Source: Eubacterium sp. UBA3279 (lineage in GTDB: Bacteria > Bacillota > Clostridia > Lachnospirales > Lachnospiraceae). Taken from it: a stretch of DNA of 34,953 nt. The translations under genes and the position numbers were made by a program. Shown here piece after piece: positions 9,037 to 15,812 of the stretch. Each line of letters begins with the position of its first letter. Positions within the stretch are counted from its first letter, which is position 1. A model generated the notes under the pieces. It saw only the letters and a program-made list of their open reading frames with translations, searched no databases and had not been told where the DNA came from. Location of the stretch: NCBI GenBank assembly GCA_002361775.1, contig DETV01000112.1, positions 1 to 34,953 of the forward strand. Reading direction: 5' to 3'.

Positions 9037-9053
9037 TTACAGTACAACTGTAA
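9037..9053. promoter_or_regulatory. inverted repeat containing a TACA-NN-TGTA box
   Basis: TTACAGTACAACTGTAA is a 7+7 bp inverted repeat located just downstream of the -10 box and before the ribosome site. It contains TACAACTGTA, the TACANNTGTA core recognised by BlaI/MecI/CopY winged-helix repressors. An AAGCGCTT palindrome lies just upstream (9031-9038). Function is inferred. Confidence 0.4.
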
Positions 9054-9079
9054 ATAAAACAGAAAAGAGGTGAAACAAT

Positions 9080-9502
9080 ATGAGTTGGGAAGAGAAATGT
9101 ATCCCTGCCCTGCTGGAACAGCGAGTATTCCTGTCACCACAACATTTTTCCCGGTTCGAATCAGCATTCTCATTTTTAAGACACCAATACTTTTTTACGA
9201 AAGGTGTTTGTAAATGCGCAATACTTGCAGCCTGGGATCCAAAACATTTCAAAATTTTTATGGACTCCATGCAGGAGATGGTGGAAAAAAAAGTAAAAGA
9301 TTCTTCATGCATGATCACACAGGGAAAACTCTATAGCAAGCATTCTGACAATAATATGCGGTTATTTGCAGAACTTTACACATACTTTTTATCCAATCCA
9401 AATCAGACTCCGTCCGAAAATATCATGCTCAGATTTTCCAAAAACTGGGTTCCTCTCCTTGACTGCGCGATTACTGCCAGTTTTGTATTGGATAAACTTT
9501 AA
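9080..9502 (+). CDS. hypothetical protein, 140 residues
   Basis: I do not recognise this gene. It has a consensus promoter, an AGAGGTGAAACAAT ribosome site before the ATG and a strong terminator right after the stop, so it is very likely expressed. The product is predicted soluble, with no signal peptide or membrane segment. It has three scattered cysteines in the middle (CKC at 44-46 and Cys77) plus Cys129, and a hydrophobic, helix-prone C-terminus (VPLLDCAITASFVLDKL). The HFSRFESAFSFLRHQYFF segment looks helical. It lies between the LacI-type gene and rplL, convergent to rplL. The inverted repeat after its promoter suggests regulation by a repressor not encoded here. Confidence 0.75.
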   Translation: MSWEEKCIPALLEQRVFLSPQHFSRFESAFSFLRHQYFFTKGVCKCAILAAWDPKHFKIFMDSMQEMVEKKVKDSSCMITQGKLYSKHSDNNMRLFAELYTYFLSNPNQTPSENIMLRFSKNWVPLLDCAITASFVLDKL

Positions 9503-9507
9503 AAGCA

Positions 9508-9544
9508 CAAAAAAAGGTTGATACCAAATTGGTATCAACCTTTT
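9508..9544. terminator. bidirectional terminator between the orphan gene and rplL
   Basis: GGTTGATACC-AAATT-GGTATCAACC forms a perfect 10-bp stem flanked by A8 on the left and T4 on the right. It stops the small plus-strand gene and, with a stronger U-run, the minus-strand rplL. It therefore ends rplJL transcription before any read-through into rpoB. Confidence 0.9.
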
Positions 9545-9573
9545 CATTCTGCAAACTTTCACAAAAGCTCTAA

Positions 9574-9948
9574 TTATTTCAGAGTTACTTTTGCTCCTTC
9601 AGCTTCCAGTTTTGTCTTCATTTCTTCAGCTTCAGCTTTAGAAGCACCCTCTTTGATTACCTTCGGAGCGCCATCTACAACTTCTTTAGCTTCTTTCAGT
9701 CCCAGACCTGTTGCTTCACGAACAACTTTGATAACTTTAACTTTGTTTGGTCCAACTTCTGTCAGTTCTACATCGAACTCATCTTTCTCTTCTGCTGCTT
9801 CTGCTGCACCGCCTGCTGCTGCTACAACAACACCTGCTGCTGCGGATACACCAAATTCTTCTTCACATGCTTTTACTAATTCGTTCAGTTCCAGAACGGA
9901 TAACTCTTTGATAGCTTCAATAAATTCAGCTGTAGTTAATTTTGCCAT
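9574..9948 (-). CDS. rplL: 50S ribosomal protein L7/L12
   Basis: Ribosome stalk protein of 124 residues, normal family length. The N-terminal dimerisation domain (to about 35) is followed by an Ala/Gly hinge (AAAGVVVAAAGGAAEAAEE) and the C-terminal factor-binding domain (VGPNKVKVIKVVREATGLGL, KEAKEVVDGAPKVIKEG). It recruits EF-G, EF-Tu and other GTPases. It is the last gene of the rplJL transcript, 92 bp after rplJ, with GGAGGTAAACAAT before the start. It is followed by a strong terminator instead of rpoB, which is unusual. Confidence 0.98.
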   Translation of the reverse strand: MAKLTTAEFIEAIKELSVLELNELVKACEEEFGVSAAAGVVVAAAGGAAEAAEEKDEFDVELTEVGPNKVKVIKVVREATGLGLKEAKEVVDGAPKVIKEGASKAEAEEMKTKLEAEGAKVTLK

Positions 9949-10040
9949 TATTGTTTACCTCCAATTATAAATTTTATCTTCTTTTTTACATTCCAGCAGC
10001 TTAAGCTGCCTGGGGTTTTAGCTTGCCTTTTCTAAGAAAA

Positions 10041-10529
10041 TTAAGCTTCTTTTGCTTCTGCGATCTGGCTGATAACGCGAGCAAAGTTTGCGATTGGGGA
10101 CTGGATGCTTCCAAGCAATTTTCCAAGAAGTTCTTCTCTGGAAGGTACTTCGGAAAGAGCTTTGATTCCAGCTTCATCATAATAACCGCCTTCTACAACA
10201 CCTGCTACCAGTTCCAGCTTCGGAGCTGTTTTTGCAAATTTTGCAATAATTCTTGCAGGTGCAGTTGCATCATCTTTACAAATAGCCAGTGCGTTAGTTC
10301 CATCCAGATGCTTGCACAGTGCTTCACACGGTGTTCCCTGGAAAGCAAAGTTCATCATAGTGTTTTTGTATACTTTATATACAACACCTGCTTCTCTCAG
10401 CTCTTTACGCAGCTGTGTGTCCTGAGCAACTGTCAGTCCGCTGTAATTTACAAGCACAACGCTCTGTGCATCAGCGATATACTGTGAAATCTCTTCTACG
10501 ATAGGCTTTTTCAGTTCAACTTTTGCCAT
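10041..10529 (-). CDS. rplJ: 50S ribosomal protein L10
   Basis: Stalk base protein of 162 residues that carries L7/L12 dimers. It begins MAKVELKKPIVEEI and shows the family core (VVLVNYSGLTVAQDTQLRKE) and the C-terminal L12-binding helix (LGSIQSPIANFARVISQIA). The start at 10529 is chosen because AAGGAGGTGCACCATTTC precedes it. An open frame continues 22 codons upstream but runs back into the attenuator. It is preceded by an L10 leader and its own promoter, so it forms an rplJL unit separate from rplKA. Confidence 0.97.
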   Translation of the reverse strand: MAKVELKKPIVEEISQYIADAQSVVLVNYSGLTVAQDTQLRKELREAGVVYKVYKNTMMNFAFQGTPCEALCKHLDGTNALAICKDDATAPARIIAKFAKTAPKLELVAGVVEGGYYDEAGIKALSEVPSREELLGKLLGSIQSPIANFARVISQIAEAKEA

Positions 10530-10561
10530 GAAATGGTGCACCTCCTTATAGATTTTGTGTA

Positions 10562-10685
10562 CCGCCAAATAAAAAAACCTCTTTGCGCACGACAAAGAGG
10601 ACTTAATTCTTGTATAAGAATGTATTTTCCTCGGCAGGCGATCTAGTCTTATGCCTTACGGCACCTGCTGTCTTCGGCGTGATAC
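10562..10685 (-). ncRNA. L10 ribosomal protein leader (autoregulatory RNA)
   Basis: The leader of rplJ contains the conserved elements of the bacterial L10-binding leader: CCGAAGACAGCAGGTGC and the partner GCCTGCCGAGG, with the loop-E-like internal loop between paired GCAGG/CCTGC. L10 (with L12) binding is known to control rplJL in Firmicutes. In this case the element is followed at once by an intrinsic terminator, so excess L10 would cause early termination. Confidence 0.85.
10570..10600 (-). terminator. attenuator of the L10 leader
   Basis: CCTCTTTG-TCGTGCG-CAAAGAGG followed by seven T on the minus strand, 41 bp upstream of the rplJ start. It is the switchable terminator of the L10 leader. 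Confidence 0.85.
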
Positions 10686-10691
10686 TCGATT

Positions 10692-10720
10692 ATAATATCA
10701 TTAACACTTATATTTGTCAA
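10692..10720 (-). promoter_or_regulatory. rplJL promoter
   Basis: Minus-strand TTGACA, 17 bp, TATTAT, just upstream of the L10 leader. Confidence 0.8.
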
Positions 10721-10801
10721 TAGTTTTTATATTTCTTTTGCGAAAATTTTCATGAGGAAATATATCATACTTCATAGTAATTTCCATACAGAACTTCTCG
10801 C

Positions 10802-10835
10802 AAAAAACTCCCAAGTTGAACACTCAGGAGTTTTT
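10802..10835 (-). terminator. terminator after rplA
   Basis: AAAAACTCC pairs with GGAGTTTTT around a 15-base loop, 10 bp after the rplA stop. It separates the rpmG-rplA unit from the rplJL unit. Confidence 0.8.
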
Positions 10836-10845
10836 CTTTTATAAA

Positions 10846-11538
10846 TTACACAAGTTTCATTGGGTTGATCTTTACACCAGGTCCCATTGTAGGAGCGATT
10901 GTTACGCTTCTCAAATACTGACCTTTCACTGCAGCAGGTTTTGCTTTGTTGATCGCACCCATCAGCGTCTGGAAGTTTTCCGCTAACTGTTCTTCTGTGA
11001 AAGAAGCTTTTCCGATTGGCACGTGAACGATATTTGTTTTATCAAGACGGTATTCAATCTTACCAGCTTTAATATCATTAACAGCTTTTGTAACATCCAT
11101 TGTTACTGTACCAGCTTTTGGGTTTGGCATTAAGCCCTTCGGTCCAAGTACACGACCCAGACGTCCAACAACACCCATCATATCCGGTGTAGCAACAACT
11201 ACGTCAAAATCAAGCCATCCTTCGTTCTGGATCTTCGGAATCAGTTCCTCTGCTCCAACGTGTTCTGCCCCAGCAGCAACAGCCTCATCAGCTTTTGCTC
11301 CTTTTGCGAATACCAATACACGAACGGTTTTACCAGTTCCGTGAGGCAGAACTACTGCACCACGAATCTGCTGATCTGCATGACGTCCATCACAACCTGT
11401 TCTGATGTGAGCTTCGATTGTTTCATCAAATTTTGCAACAGCAGCCTTTTTAACTAAAGAGATCGCTTCATCTGGATCATACAGTTTTGCACGATCAACT
11501 GCTTTTGCAGTTTCCATATATTTTTTACCGTGTTTCAT
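10846..11538 (-). CDS. rplA: 50S ribosomal protein L1
   Basis: L1 stalk protein of 230 residues, normal length. Conserved segments include AHIRTGCDGRHADQQIRGAV, VVATPDMMGVVGRLGRVLGP, KGLMPNPKAGTVT and the C-terminal TIAPTMGPGVKINP. It binds 23S rRNA near the E site and, in bacteria, also its own mRNA. AGGAGGTTATAGGAA precedes the ATG, and just upstream lies a copy of the putative L1 target that is also found before rplK. It is the last gene of the rpmG-secE-nusG-rplK-rplA transcript. Confidence 0.98.
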   Translation of the reverse strand: MKHGKKYMETAKAVDRAKLYDPDEAISLVKKAAVAKFDETIEAHIRTGCDGRHADQQIRGAVVLPHGTGKTVRVLVFAKGAKADEAVAAGAEHVGAEELIPKIQNEGWLDFDVVVATPDMMGVVGRLGRVLGPKGLMPNPKAGTVTMDVTKAVNDIKAGKIEYRLDKTNIVHVPIGKASFTEEQLAENFQTLMGAINKAKPAAVKGQYLRSVTIAPTMGPGVKINPMKLV

Positions 11539-11553
11539 TTCCTATAACCTCCT

Positions 11554-11581
11554 GTGGTAATTGCGGGGATTGCCCTCCCAC
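11554..11581 (-). promoter_or_regulatory. putative L1-binding mRNA element, copy 2 (before rplA)
   Basis: GTGGGAGGG-C-AATCCCCGCAATTACCAC, with an outer GTGG/CCAC and an inner GGG/CCC pairing, directly upstream of the rplA ribosome site. It differs from the copy before rplK by one base out of 28. L1 autoregulation through a mimic of its rRNA site is known for rplKA. Assignment here is by position and conservation. Confidence 0.65.
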
Positions 11582-11619
11582 GACTTTGATTGATAATAAA
11601 TTGCTGTTTAAACTGTTAA

Positions 11620-12045
11620 TTACTCTTCAACAACGATTCCCATACTTCTTGCAGTTCCTGCAACCATGCTCATAGCTGCTTCAACAGTTGCTGCATTCAG
11701 GTCTGGCATCTTCATCTCAGCAATTTCTCTAACTTTGTCTTTGGAAATTGTAGCTACTTTTGTTTTGTTCGGAACGCCTGAACCGGATTTAATGTTACAA
11801 GCTTTCTTCAGCAAAACTGCAGCTGGTGGAGTTTTGGTTATAAAGCTGAAACTTCTGTCTGCGTATACAGTAATAACTACAGGGATGATCACATCACCTT
11901 TGTCTGCTGTTCTAGCATTGAACTCTTTTGTAAACTGCACAATATTTACACCATGCTGACCCAGAGCAGGTCCAACTGGTGGTGCTGGTGTTGCTTTACC
12001 AGCAGGAATCTGTAATTTGATGTATCCTGTTACTTTCTTTGCCAT
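11620..12045 (-). CDS. rplK: 50S ribosomal protein L11
   Basis: L11 of the GTPase-associated centre, 141 residues. It begins MAKKVTGYIKLQIPAGKATP and has the family segment PPVGPALGQHGVNIVQFTKE. The C-terminal rRNA-binding domain follows (KSGSGVPNKTKVATISKDKV, ending TARSMGIVVEE). It is placed between nusG and rplA as in most bacteria. TAGGAGGTCATTAC precedes the ATG. Confidence 0.98.
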   Translation of the reverse strand: MAKKVTGYIKLQIPAGKATPAPPVGPALGQHGVNIVQFTKEFNARTADKGDVIIPVVITVYADRSFSFITKTPPAAVLLKKACNIKSGSGVPNKTKVATISKDKVREIAEMKMPDLNAATVEAAMSMVAGTARSMGIVVEE

Positions 12046-12064
12046 TGTAATGACCTCCTATAAT

Positions 12065-12092
12065 GTGGTAATTGCGGGGATTTCCCTCCCAC
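12065..12092 (-). promoter_or_regulatory. putative L1-binding mRNA element, copy 1 (before rplK)
   Basis: GTGGGAGGG-A-AATCCCCGCAATTACCAC, between nusG and rplK, ending 19 bp before the rplK start. It is nearly identical to the element before rplA. This is the expected place of the L1 translational operator. Confidence 0.7.
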
Positions 12093-12114
12093 GAATCATA
12101 TCGCTATGATTCTT

Positions 12115-12630
12115 TTACATTTTCTTAACTTCTGCGAAACTAATCTCAACAGGTGTTTCGCGTCCAAACAACTCAACATTGATTGTTACAAGCTGCTTCT
12201 GCCTGTTGATACTCTGAATCATTCCAGTAGTATCTTTCCATGCACCTCCGGTAACAACTACGCTGTCGCCTTCTGCATAATCGATTTCGATGGCTTCTGG
12301 CTGAATGCCCAGCAGACCGATTTCTTCTTCGGTTAACGGCACCGGTTTTGATCCCGGTCCAACAAACCCAGTCACACCACGGGTATTCCGAACGACATAC
12401 CAGGTATCATCGTTCATCACCATATTAATCAGAACATATCCTGGAAACAGCTTTTTGGATACCTGCTTCTGGGTTCCGTTCTTCACTTCCACCACATCCT
12501 GCATGGGTACCCGAACTTCCAGAATCTGATCCTCCAGATGCCGGTTCTCGATTGTCTTTTCAATGTTGGCTTTTACTTTGTTTTCGTAGCCCGAATAGGT
12601 ATGAGCCACATACCAGTTTGCTTCTGCCAT
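12115..12630 (-). CDS. nusG: transcription termination/antitermination factor NusG
   Basis: Elongation factor of 171 residues. The NGN domain starts MAEANWYVAHTYSGYENKVK and contains KLFPGYVLINMVMNDDTWYV and RNTRGVTGFVGPGSKPVPL. The C-terminal KOW domain reads GDSVVVTGGAWKDTTGMIQS and ends in the shape typical of the family. It binds the RNA polymerase clamp encoded by the nearby rpoB. It follows secE by 16 bp. Confidence 0.98.
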   Translation of the reverse strand: MAEANWYVAHTYSGYENKVKANIEKTIENRHLEDQILEVRVPMQDVVEVKNGTQKQVSKKLFPGYVLINMVMNDDTWYVVRNTRGVTGFVGPGSKPVPLTEEEIGLLGIQPEAIEIDYAEGDSVVVTGGAWKDTTGMIQSINRQKQLVTINVELFGRETPVEISFAEVKKM

Positions 12631-12646
12631 TTTTTCACCCTTGTCC

Positions 12647-12853
12647 TTATTTAATCAATAAATTAATGAACTCCAGAACTACACTGTCCAAAACAGTGAT
12701 CAAAACACTTAAAACTACCGTAATAGATACAACGGCAACTGTTTGTCTTGCCAATGTTTTCTTATCTGTCCATATAATCTTGTTGAACTCGGACTTAAGC
12801 CCTTTGGTCCAGCTCTTTTTCGGAGCCTTTTCTTTTTTTGCAGATTCTGCCAT
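12647..12853 (-). CDS. secE: preprotein translocase subunit SecE
   Basis: Single-span SecE of 68 residues, the short Gram-positive form. A lysine-rich cytoplasmic N-terminus (AKKEKAPKKSWTKGLKSEFN, then KIIWTDKKTLARQT) is followed by one membrane helix (VAVVSITVVLSVLITVLDSV). It stabilises SecY in the translocon. The order rpmG-secE-nusG confirms it. Confidence 0.96.
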   Translation of the reverse strand: MAESAKKEKAPKKSWTKGLKSEFNKIIWTDKKTLARQTVAVVSITVVLSVLITVLDSVVLEFINLLIK

Positions 12854-12876
12854 AGTTTCACCTCATAAAGCCAATA

Positions 12877-13026
12877 TTATTTGGTCTCTTTGTGCATTGT
12901 GTGTGTTCTGCAGAACTTACAATACTTTTTAGTCTCCATTCTCTCTGGATGATTCTTTTTCTCTTTTGTCATGTTGTAATTCCGCTGTTTACATTCTGTA
13001 CATGCCAATGTGATTCTTACGCGCAC
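12877..13026 (-). CDS. rpmG: 50S ribosomal protein L33, zinc-binding form
   Basis: L33 of 49 residues. The start is a GTG at 13026, preceded by TGGAGGTGGAAGTC. A longer frame upstream lacks a ribosome site and family similarity. The protein reads MRVRITLACTECKQRN and ends KYCKFCRTHTMHKETK. Two CxxC pairs (Cys9/12 and Cys36/39) mark the zinc-containing type. It opens the rpmG-secE-nusG-rplK-rplA transcript. Confidence 0.95.
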   Translation of the reverse strand: MRVRITLACTECKQRNYNMTKEKKNHPERMETKKYCKFCRTHTMHKETK

Positions 13027-13147
13027 GACTTCCACCTCCACTTGTGTTGATTTGCGTTGTTGCAACGGACTTTTCTTTCTGCCAACGGGTTTCACGACCT
13101 CCCGTTTTTAAGCATAAAAAAAAGACCTACTTCCATGTCGCTTTTTG

Positions 13148-13176
13148 AGTATAGCACGCTCTTGGCGCAAAGTCAA
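13148..13176 (-). promoter_or_regulatory. promoter of the rpmG-secE-nusG-rplK-rplA operon
   Basis: Minus-strand TTGACT, 17 bp, TATACT. The leader of about 115 bases includes a possible hairpin AACGGG/CCCGTT. Confidence 0.8.
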
Positions 13177-13227
13177 GAAAAAAACAATTGAAAACCCAGA
13201 AAGAAAAGCTGAAAAAAACTGATTAAC

Positions 13228-13257
13228 TTGTACTTTTCTTCCTATCTGTTGTATACT
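13228..13257 (+). promoter_or_regulatory. promoter of the AraC-type gene
   Basis: TTGTAC, 18 bp, TATACT, 23 bp before the AraC-type start codon. Confidence 0.6.
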
Positions 13258-13280
13258 GAAAAGAAAAAGGAGTTTTTCCC

Positions 13281-14147
13281 ATGTGTCCTTCCCCTTATGA
13301 ACTGACTTATAACGATCTGAATCCAAGATTTCTGTTTTCCTGCCTTCTGGAACGCCAGGAAGAAGAGCAAAATTATCATTGCCACGATTTTATTGAAATT
13401 GTGATTATCCTCAAAGGAAAAGGCCATTTTCTTATTAACGGAACCGAAATTCCCATCACAGAGGGAAATGTTCTCCTGCTAAATCCGGGAACGTATCACA
13501 AAAGCATCCCCGCTCCATCCCATACGCTGACAGAATGTTATCTTGCTTTCACTGATGTGGAATTTGTAAATACGCCCAAAAACTTTATTCCTTTATTTCA
13601 CGGACAGAAAATACTGGGAAAACTTCCAGAAAAGACAAAAAAGGAAATTTTTCAATTGTGCGGCGCCATGAACCAGGAATCTCAATCTCGCAAGACTGGT
13701 CGATATTTAATGCTGAAAGCTTATTTGATTCAGATTCTCTGCCTGCTCCTTCGTTTTGATCAGCAAGAAGATTTATCTGATGAACACCATATGCAAGGCT
13801 ATGAGTTCAAATCTCCCAATAAAACCTATGTAGTTCAGCAGATAATAAAATATATGGAAGCTCATTACCGGGAAAAAATTTCTCTGGATCAGATTGCTGA
13901 AAATATGTATTTAAGTCCATTTTATATTTCCAAGTTATTTAAAAGCGAAACCGGGGACACCCCCATCAATTATCTGATCAGTCTGCGTATGGAAAAAGCC
14001 AAAGAATTGCTGGATCGCAATCCTGCTCTCTCCATTCAGGAGGCTGCCGCCCAGGTGGGATATGAAGACGCTTACCATTTCAGCAAACTTTTCAAAAAAT
14101 ATTATGGGTTATCTCCCATGTATTATAAGGCACGGATTGAGAAATAA
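13281..14147 (+). CDS. AraC-family transcriptional regulator
   Basis: Regulator of 288 residues. The N-terminal part is a cupin-like sensor (HDFIEIVIILKGKGHFLING, then GNVLLLNPGTYHKS). The C-terminal double HTH spans about residues 195-285 (ISLDQIAENMYLSPFYISKL, SIQEAAAQVGYEDAYHFSKL). Such proteins usually sense sugars or other small molecules and activate a nearby operon. GAAAAAGGAG lies 9 bp before the ATG. The neighbour downstream is a MATE exporter in the same direction, but a terminator separates them, so control of that exporter is only a possibility. Confidence 0.92.
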   Translation: MCPSPYELTYNDLNPRFLFSCLLERQEEEQNYHCHDFIEIVIILKGKGHFLINGTEIPITEGNVLLLNPGTYHKSIPAPSHTLTECYLAFTDVEFVNTPKNFIPLFHGQKILGKLPEKTKKEIFQLCGAMNQESQSRKTGRYLMLKAYLIQILCLLLRFDQQEDLSDEHHMQGYEFKSPNKTYVVQQIIKYMEAHYREKISLDQIAENMYLSPFYISKLFKSETGDTPINYLISLRMEKAKELLDRNPALSIQEAAAQVGYEDAYHFSKLFKKYYGLSPMYYKARIEK

Positions 14148-14195
14148 CAGATTCTCTTACCGAAGATGATAATAAAAAATATCTTATATTGATGT

Positions 14196-14228
14196 AAAAG
14201 CCAGCGAGTAAGTTTACTGGCTTTTTTT
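14196..14228 (+). terminator. terminator after the AraC-type gene
   Basis: AAAAGCCAG pairs with CTGGCTTTT across a 12-base loop and is followed by a T-run. The rest of 14229-14362 holds only a -10-like TATAAT (14319-14324) before the MATE gene. Confidence 0.8.
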
Positions 14229-14362
14229 AATTAAAACCGTGATACCTTCCTTTCTTCAAACTACAACATACACCATCTAAACCACAAGAAAATACATTTC
14301 ACTTTTCCCCTTTACTCTTATAATGAAATACGAAACAATCGAAACTCAAGGGAGGGTTTATC

Positions 14363-15757
14363 ATGACAAAAAGTATGACGACGGGAAGTCCCGCAAAACT
14401 AATCTTATTATTTTCGCTTCCCTTAATCCTGGGAAACATTTTTCAACAATTTTACAGTATGGCCGATACCATTATCGTAGGACGTACCATCGGTGTCAAT
14501 GCTCTGGCCGCCGTAGGATGTACCGGAAGTATTTCCTTCTTTATCCTCGGCTTCGTAATGGGATTTACTTCCGGTCTTTCTATTATAACTGCCCAGAGAT
14601 TCGGAGCGCAGGACGAAGAAGGTATTAAACGCAGCTTTGCTTCCAGCATTCTGCTCAGCATTATTATCACAGTGGTCATGACTGTGCTTTCACTGGTTCT
14701 TGTCCGTCCGATTATGACCTTACTGCAAACGCCGACAGAAATTATAGAAGATGCCATTTCATATATACGGATTATCTTTTTAGGAATTGGCGCATCCGTA
14801 TTGTTTAACCTGGCGTCCAACACCATGCGGGCTTTGGGTGACAGCAAAACACCCCTGTTTTTTCTGATTTTTGCCTGCTGTATCAATATTGTGTTGGATC
14901 TGGTGTTTATTCTGATCTTTGATATGGGAGTAGCAGGAGCCGGTGTGGCAACAATTTTATCTCAATTATTATCCGGAATCTGTTGCTTCATATTTATAAA
15001 GAAGAAAATGCCTCTGTTATGGATTGAAAAAAGACACTTTTATGCAGGCTGGGCAGAAATAAAACGCCATCTTTTCACTGCCCTTCCTATGGCTTTTCAG
15101 ATGTCCATTATTGCCATTGGTTCTCTGATTTTACAGTTTGCCCTCAACAGTCTGGGCGCTACTTCCGTAGCTGCTTATACTGCATCACAAAAAATTGACA
15201 GTATTGCCACCATGCCGCTGAATTCTTTCGGAGCTGCCATGGCTACTTATGCCGCTCAAAATCATGGCGCCGGAAAACCTGAACGAATCCGTAAAGGCGT
15301 GTTCCAATGTATTTTAATTTCTGTCAGTTTCAGTGTTTTAATGAGTTTAATGAATATTTTTGCCGGCAGCAATTTAACCGCTATTTTTGTCGGAAAAGGA
15401 GAAACTCAGGTTTTGGCTCTGTCAGAAACTTATCTTCAAATCAACGGGGCGTTTTATTCTGTGTTGGCTTTATTGTTTATTTACCGTTTCACTCTTCAGG
15501 GACTGGGAAATGGAATTATTCCCACCGTGGCCGGTATCATGGAATTAATTATGAGAGCCTTCGGCGCCCTTATTCTTGCTGATTCCTTTGGATTTGCCGG
15601 CGCCTGCTGCGCCAATCCTCTGGCATGGATAGGAGCATGCATTCCTCTGGCTATAGCTTATTATGTCACCATACGAAAACTAGCCCCTGGGACAGCAGAC
15701 AATTCTCAGAAAAGTAAGGAAACCTCTTCGTATTTTGTTAGCAAAAACGAAGCATAG
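14363..15757 (+). CDS. MATE-family multidrug/organic cation exporter
   Basis: Polytopic membrane protein of 464 residues with about 12 segments in two homologous halves. Family features are the N-terminal MTKSMTTGSPAKLILLFSLP, the membrane repeat LILGNIFQQFYSMADTIIVG with the conserved Asp, and the second-half match ALPMAFQMSIIAIGSLILQF. It is expected to export cationic drugs or metabolites by antiport of sodium or protons. CAAGGGAGGGTTTATC precedes the ATG. The C-terminal tail is short and polar. A bidirectional terminator follows at once. Substrate unknown. Confidence 0.93.
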   Translation: MTKSMTTGSPAKLILLFSLPLILGNIFQQFYSMADTIIVGRTIGVNALAAVGCTGSISFFILGFVMGFTSGLSIITAQRFGAQDEEGIKRSFASSILLSIIITVVMTVLSLVLVRPIMTLLQTPTEIIEDAISYIRIIFLGIGASVLFNLASNTMRALGDSKTPLFFLIFACCINIVLDLVFILIFDMGVAGAGVATILSQLLSGICCFIFIKKKMPLLWIEKRHFYAGWAEIKRHLFTALPMAFQMSIIAIGSLILQFALNSLGATSVAAYTASQKIDSIATMPLNSFGAAMATYAAQNHGAGKPERIRKGVFQCILISVSFSVLMSLMNIFAGSNLTAIFVGKGETQVLALSETYLQINGAFYSVLALLFIYRFTLQGLGNGIIPTVAGIMELIMRAFGALILADSFGFAGACCANPLAWIGACIPLAIAYYVTIRKLAPGTADNSQKSKETSSYFVSKNEA

Positions 15758-15760
15758 GAA

Positions 15761-15797
15761 AAGCCCTCTGAAAGTCACAAATGACTCCAGAGGGCTT
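15761..15797. terminator. bidirectional terminator between MATE and NSS genes
   Basis: AAGCCCTCTG and CAGAGGGCTT form a perfect 10-bp stem with a 17-base loop between the convergent genes. U-runs are modest on both sides. Confidence 0.85.
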
Positions 15798-15812
15798 CTT
15801 TATTTACCTGTT

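Noticed and set aside
9031..9038. AAGCGCTT as a catabolite-repression (cre) site
   Set aside because: Only the central palindrome matches; the flanking positions of the cre consensus are not met.
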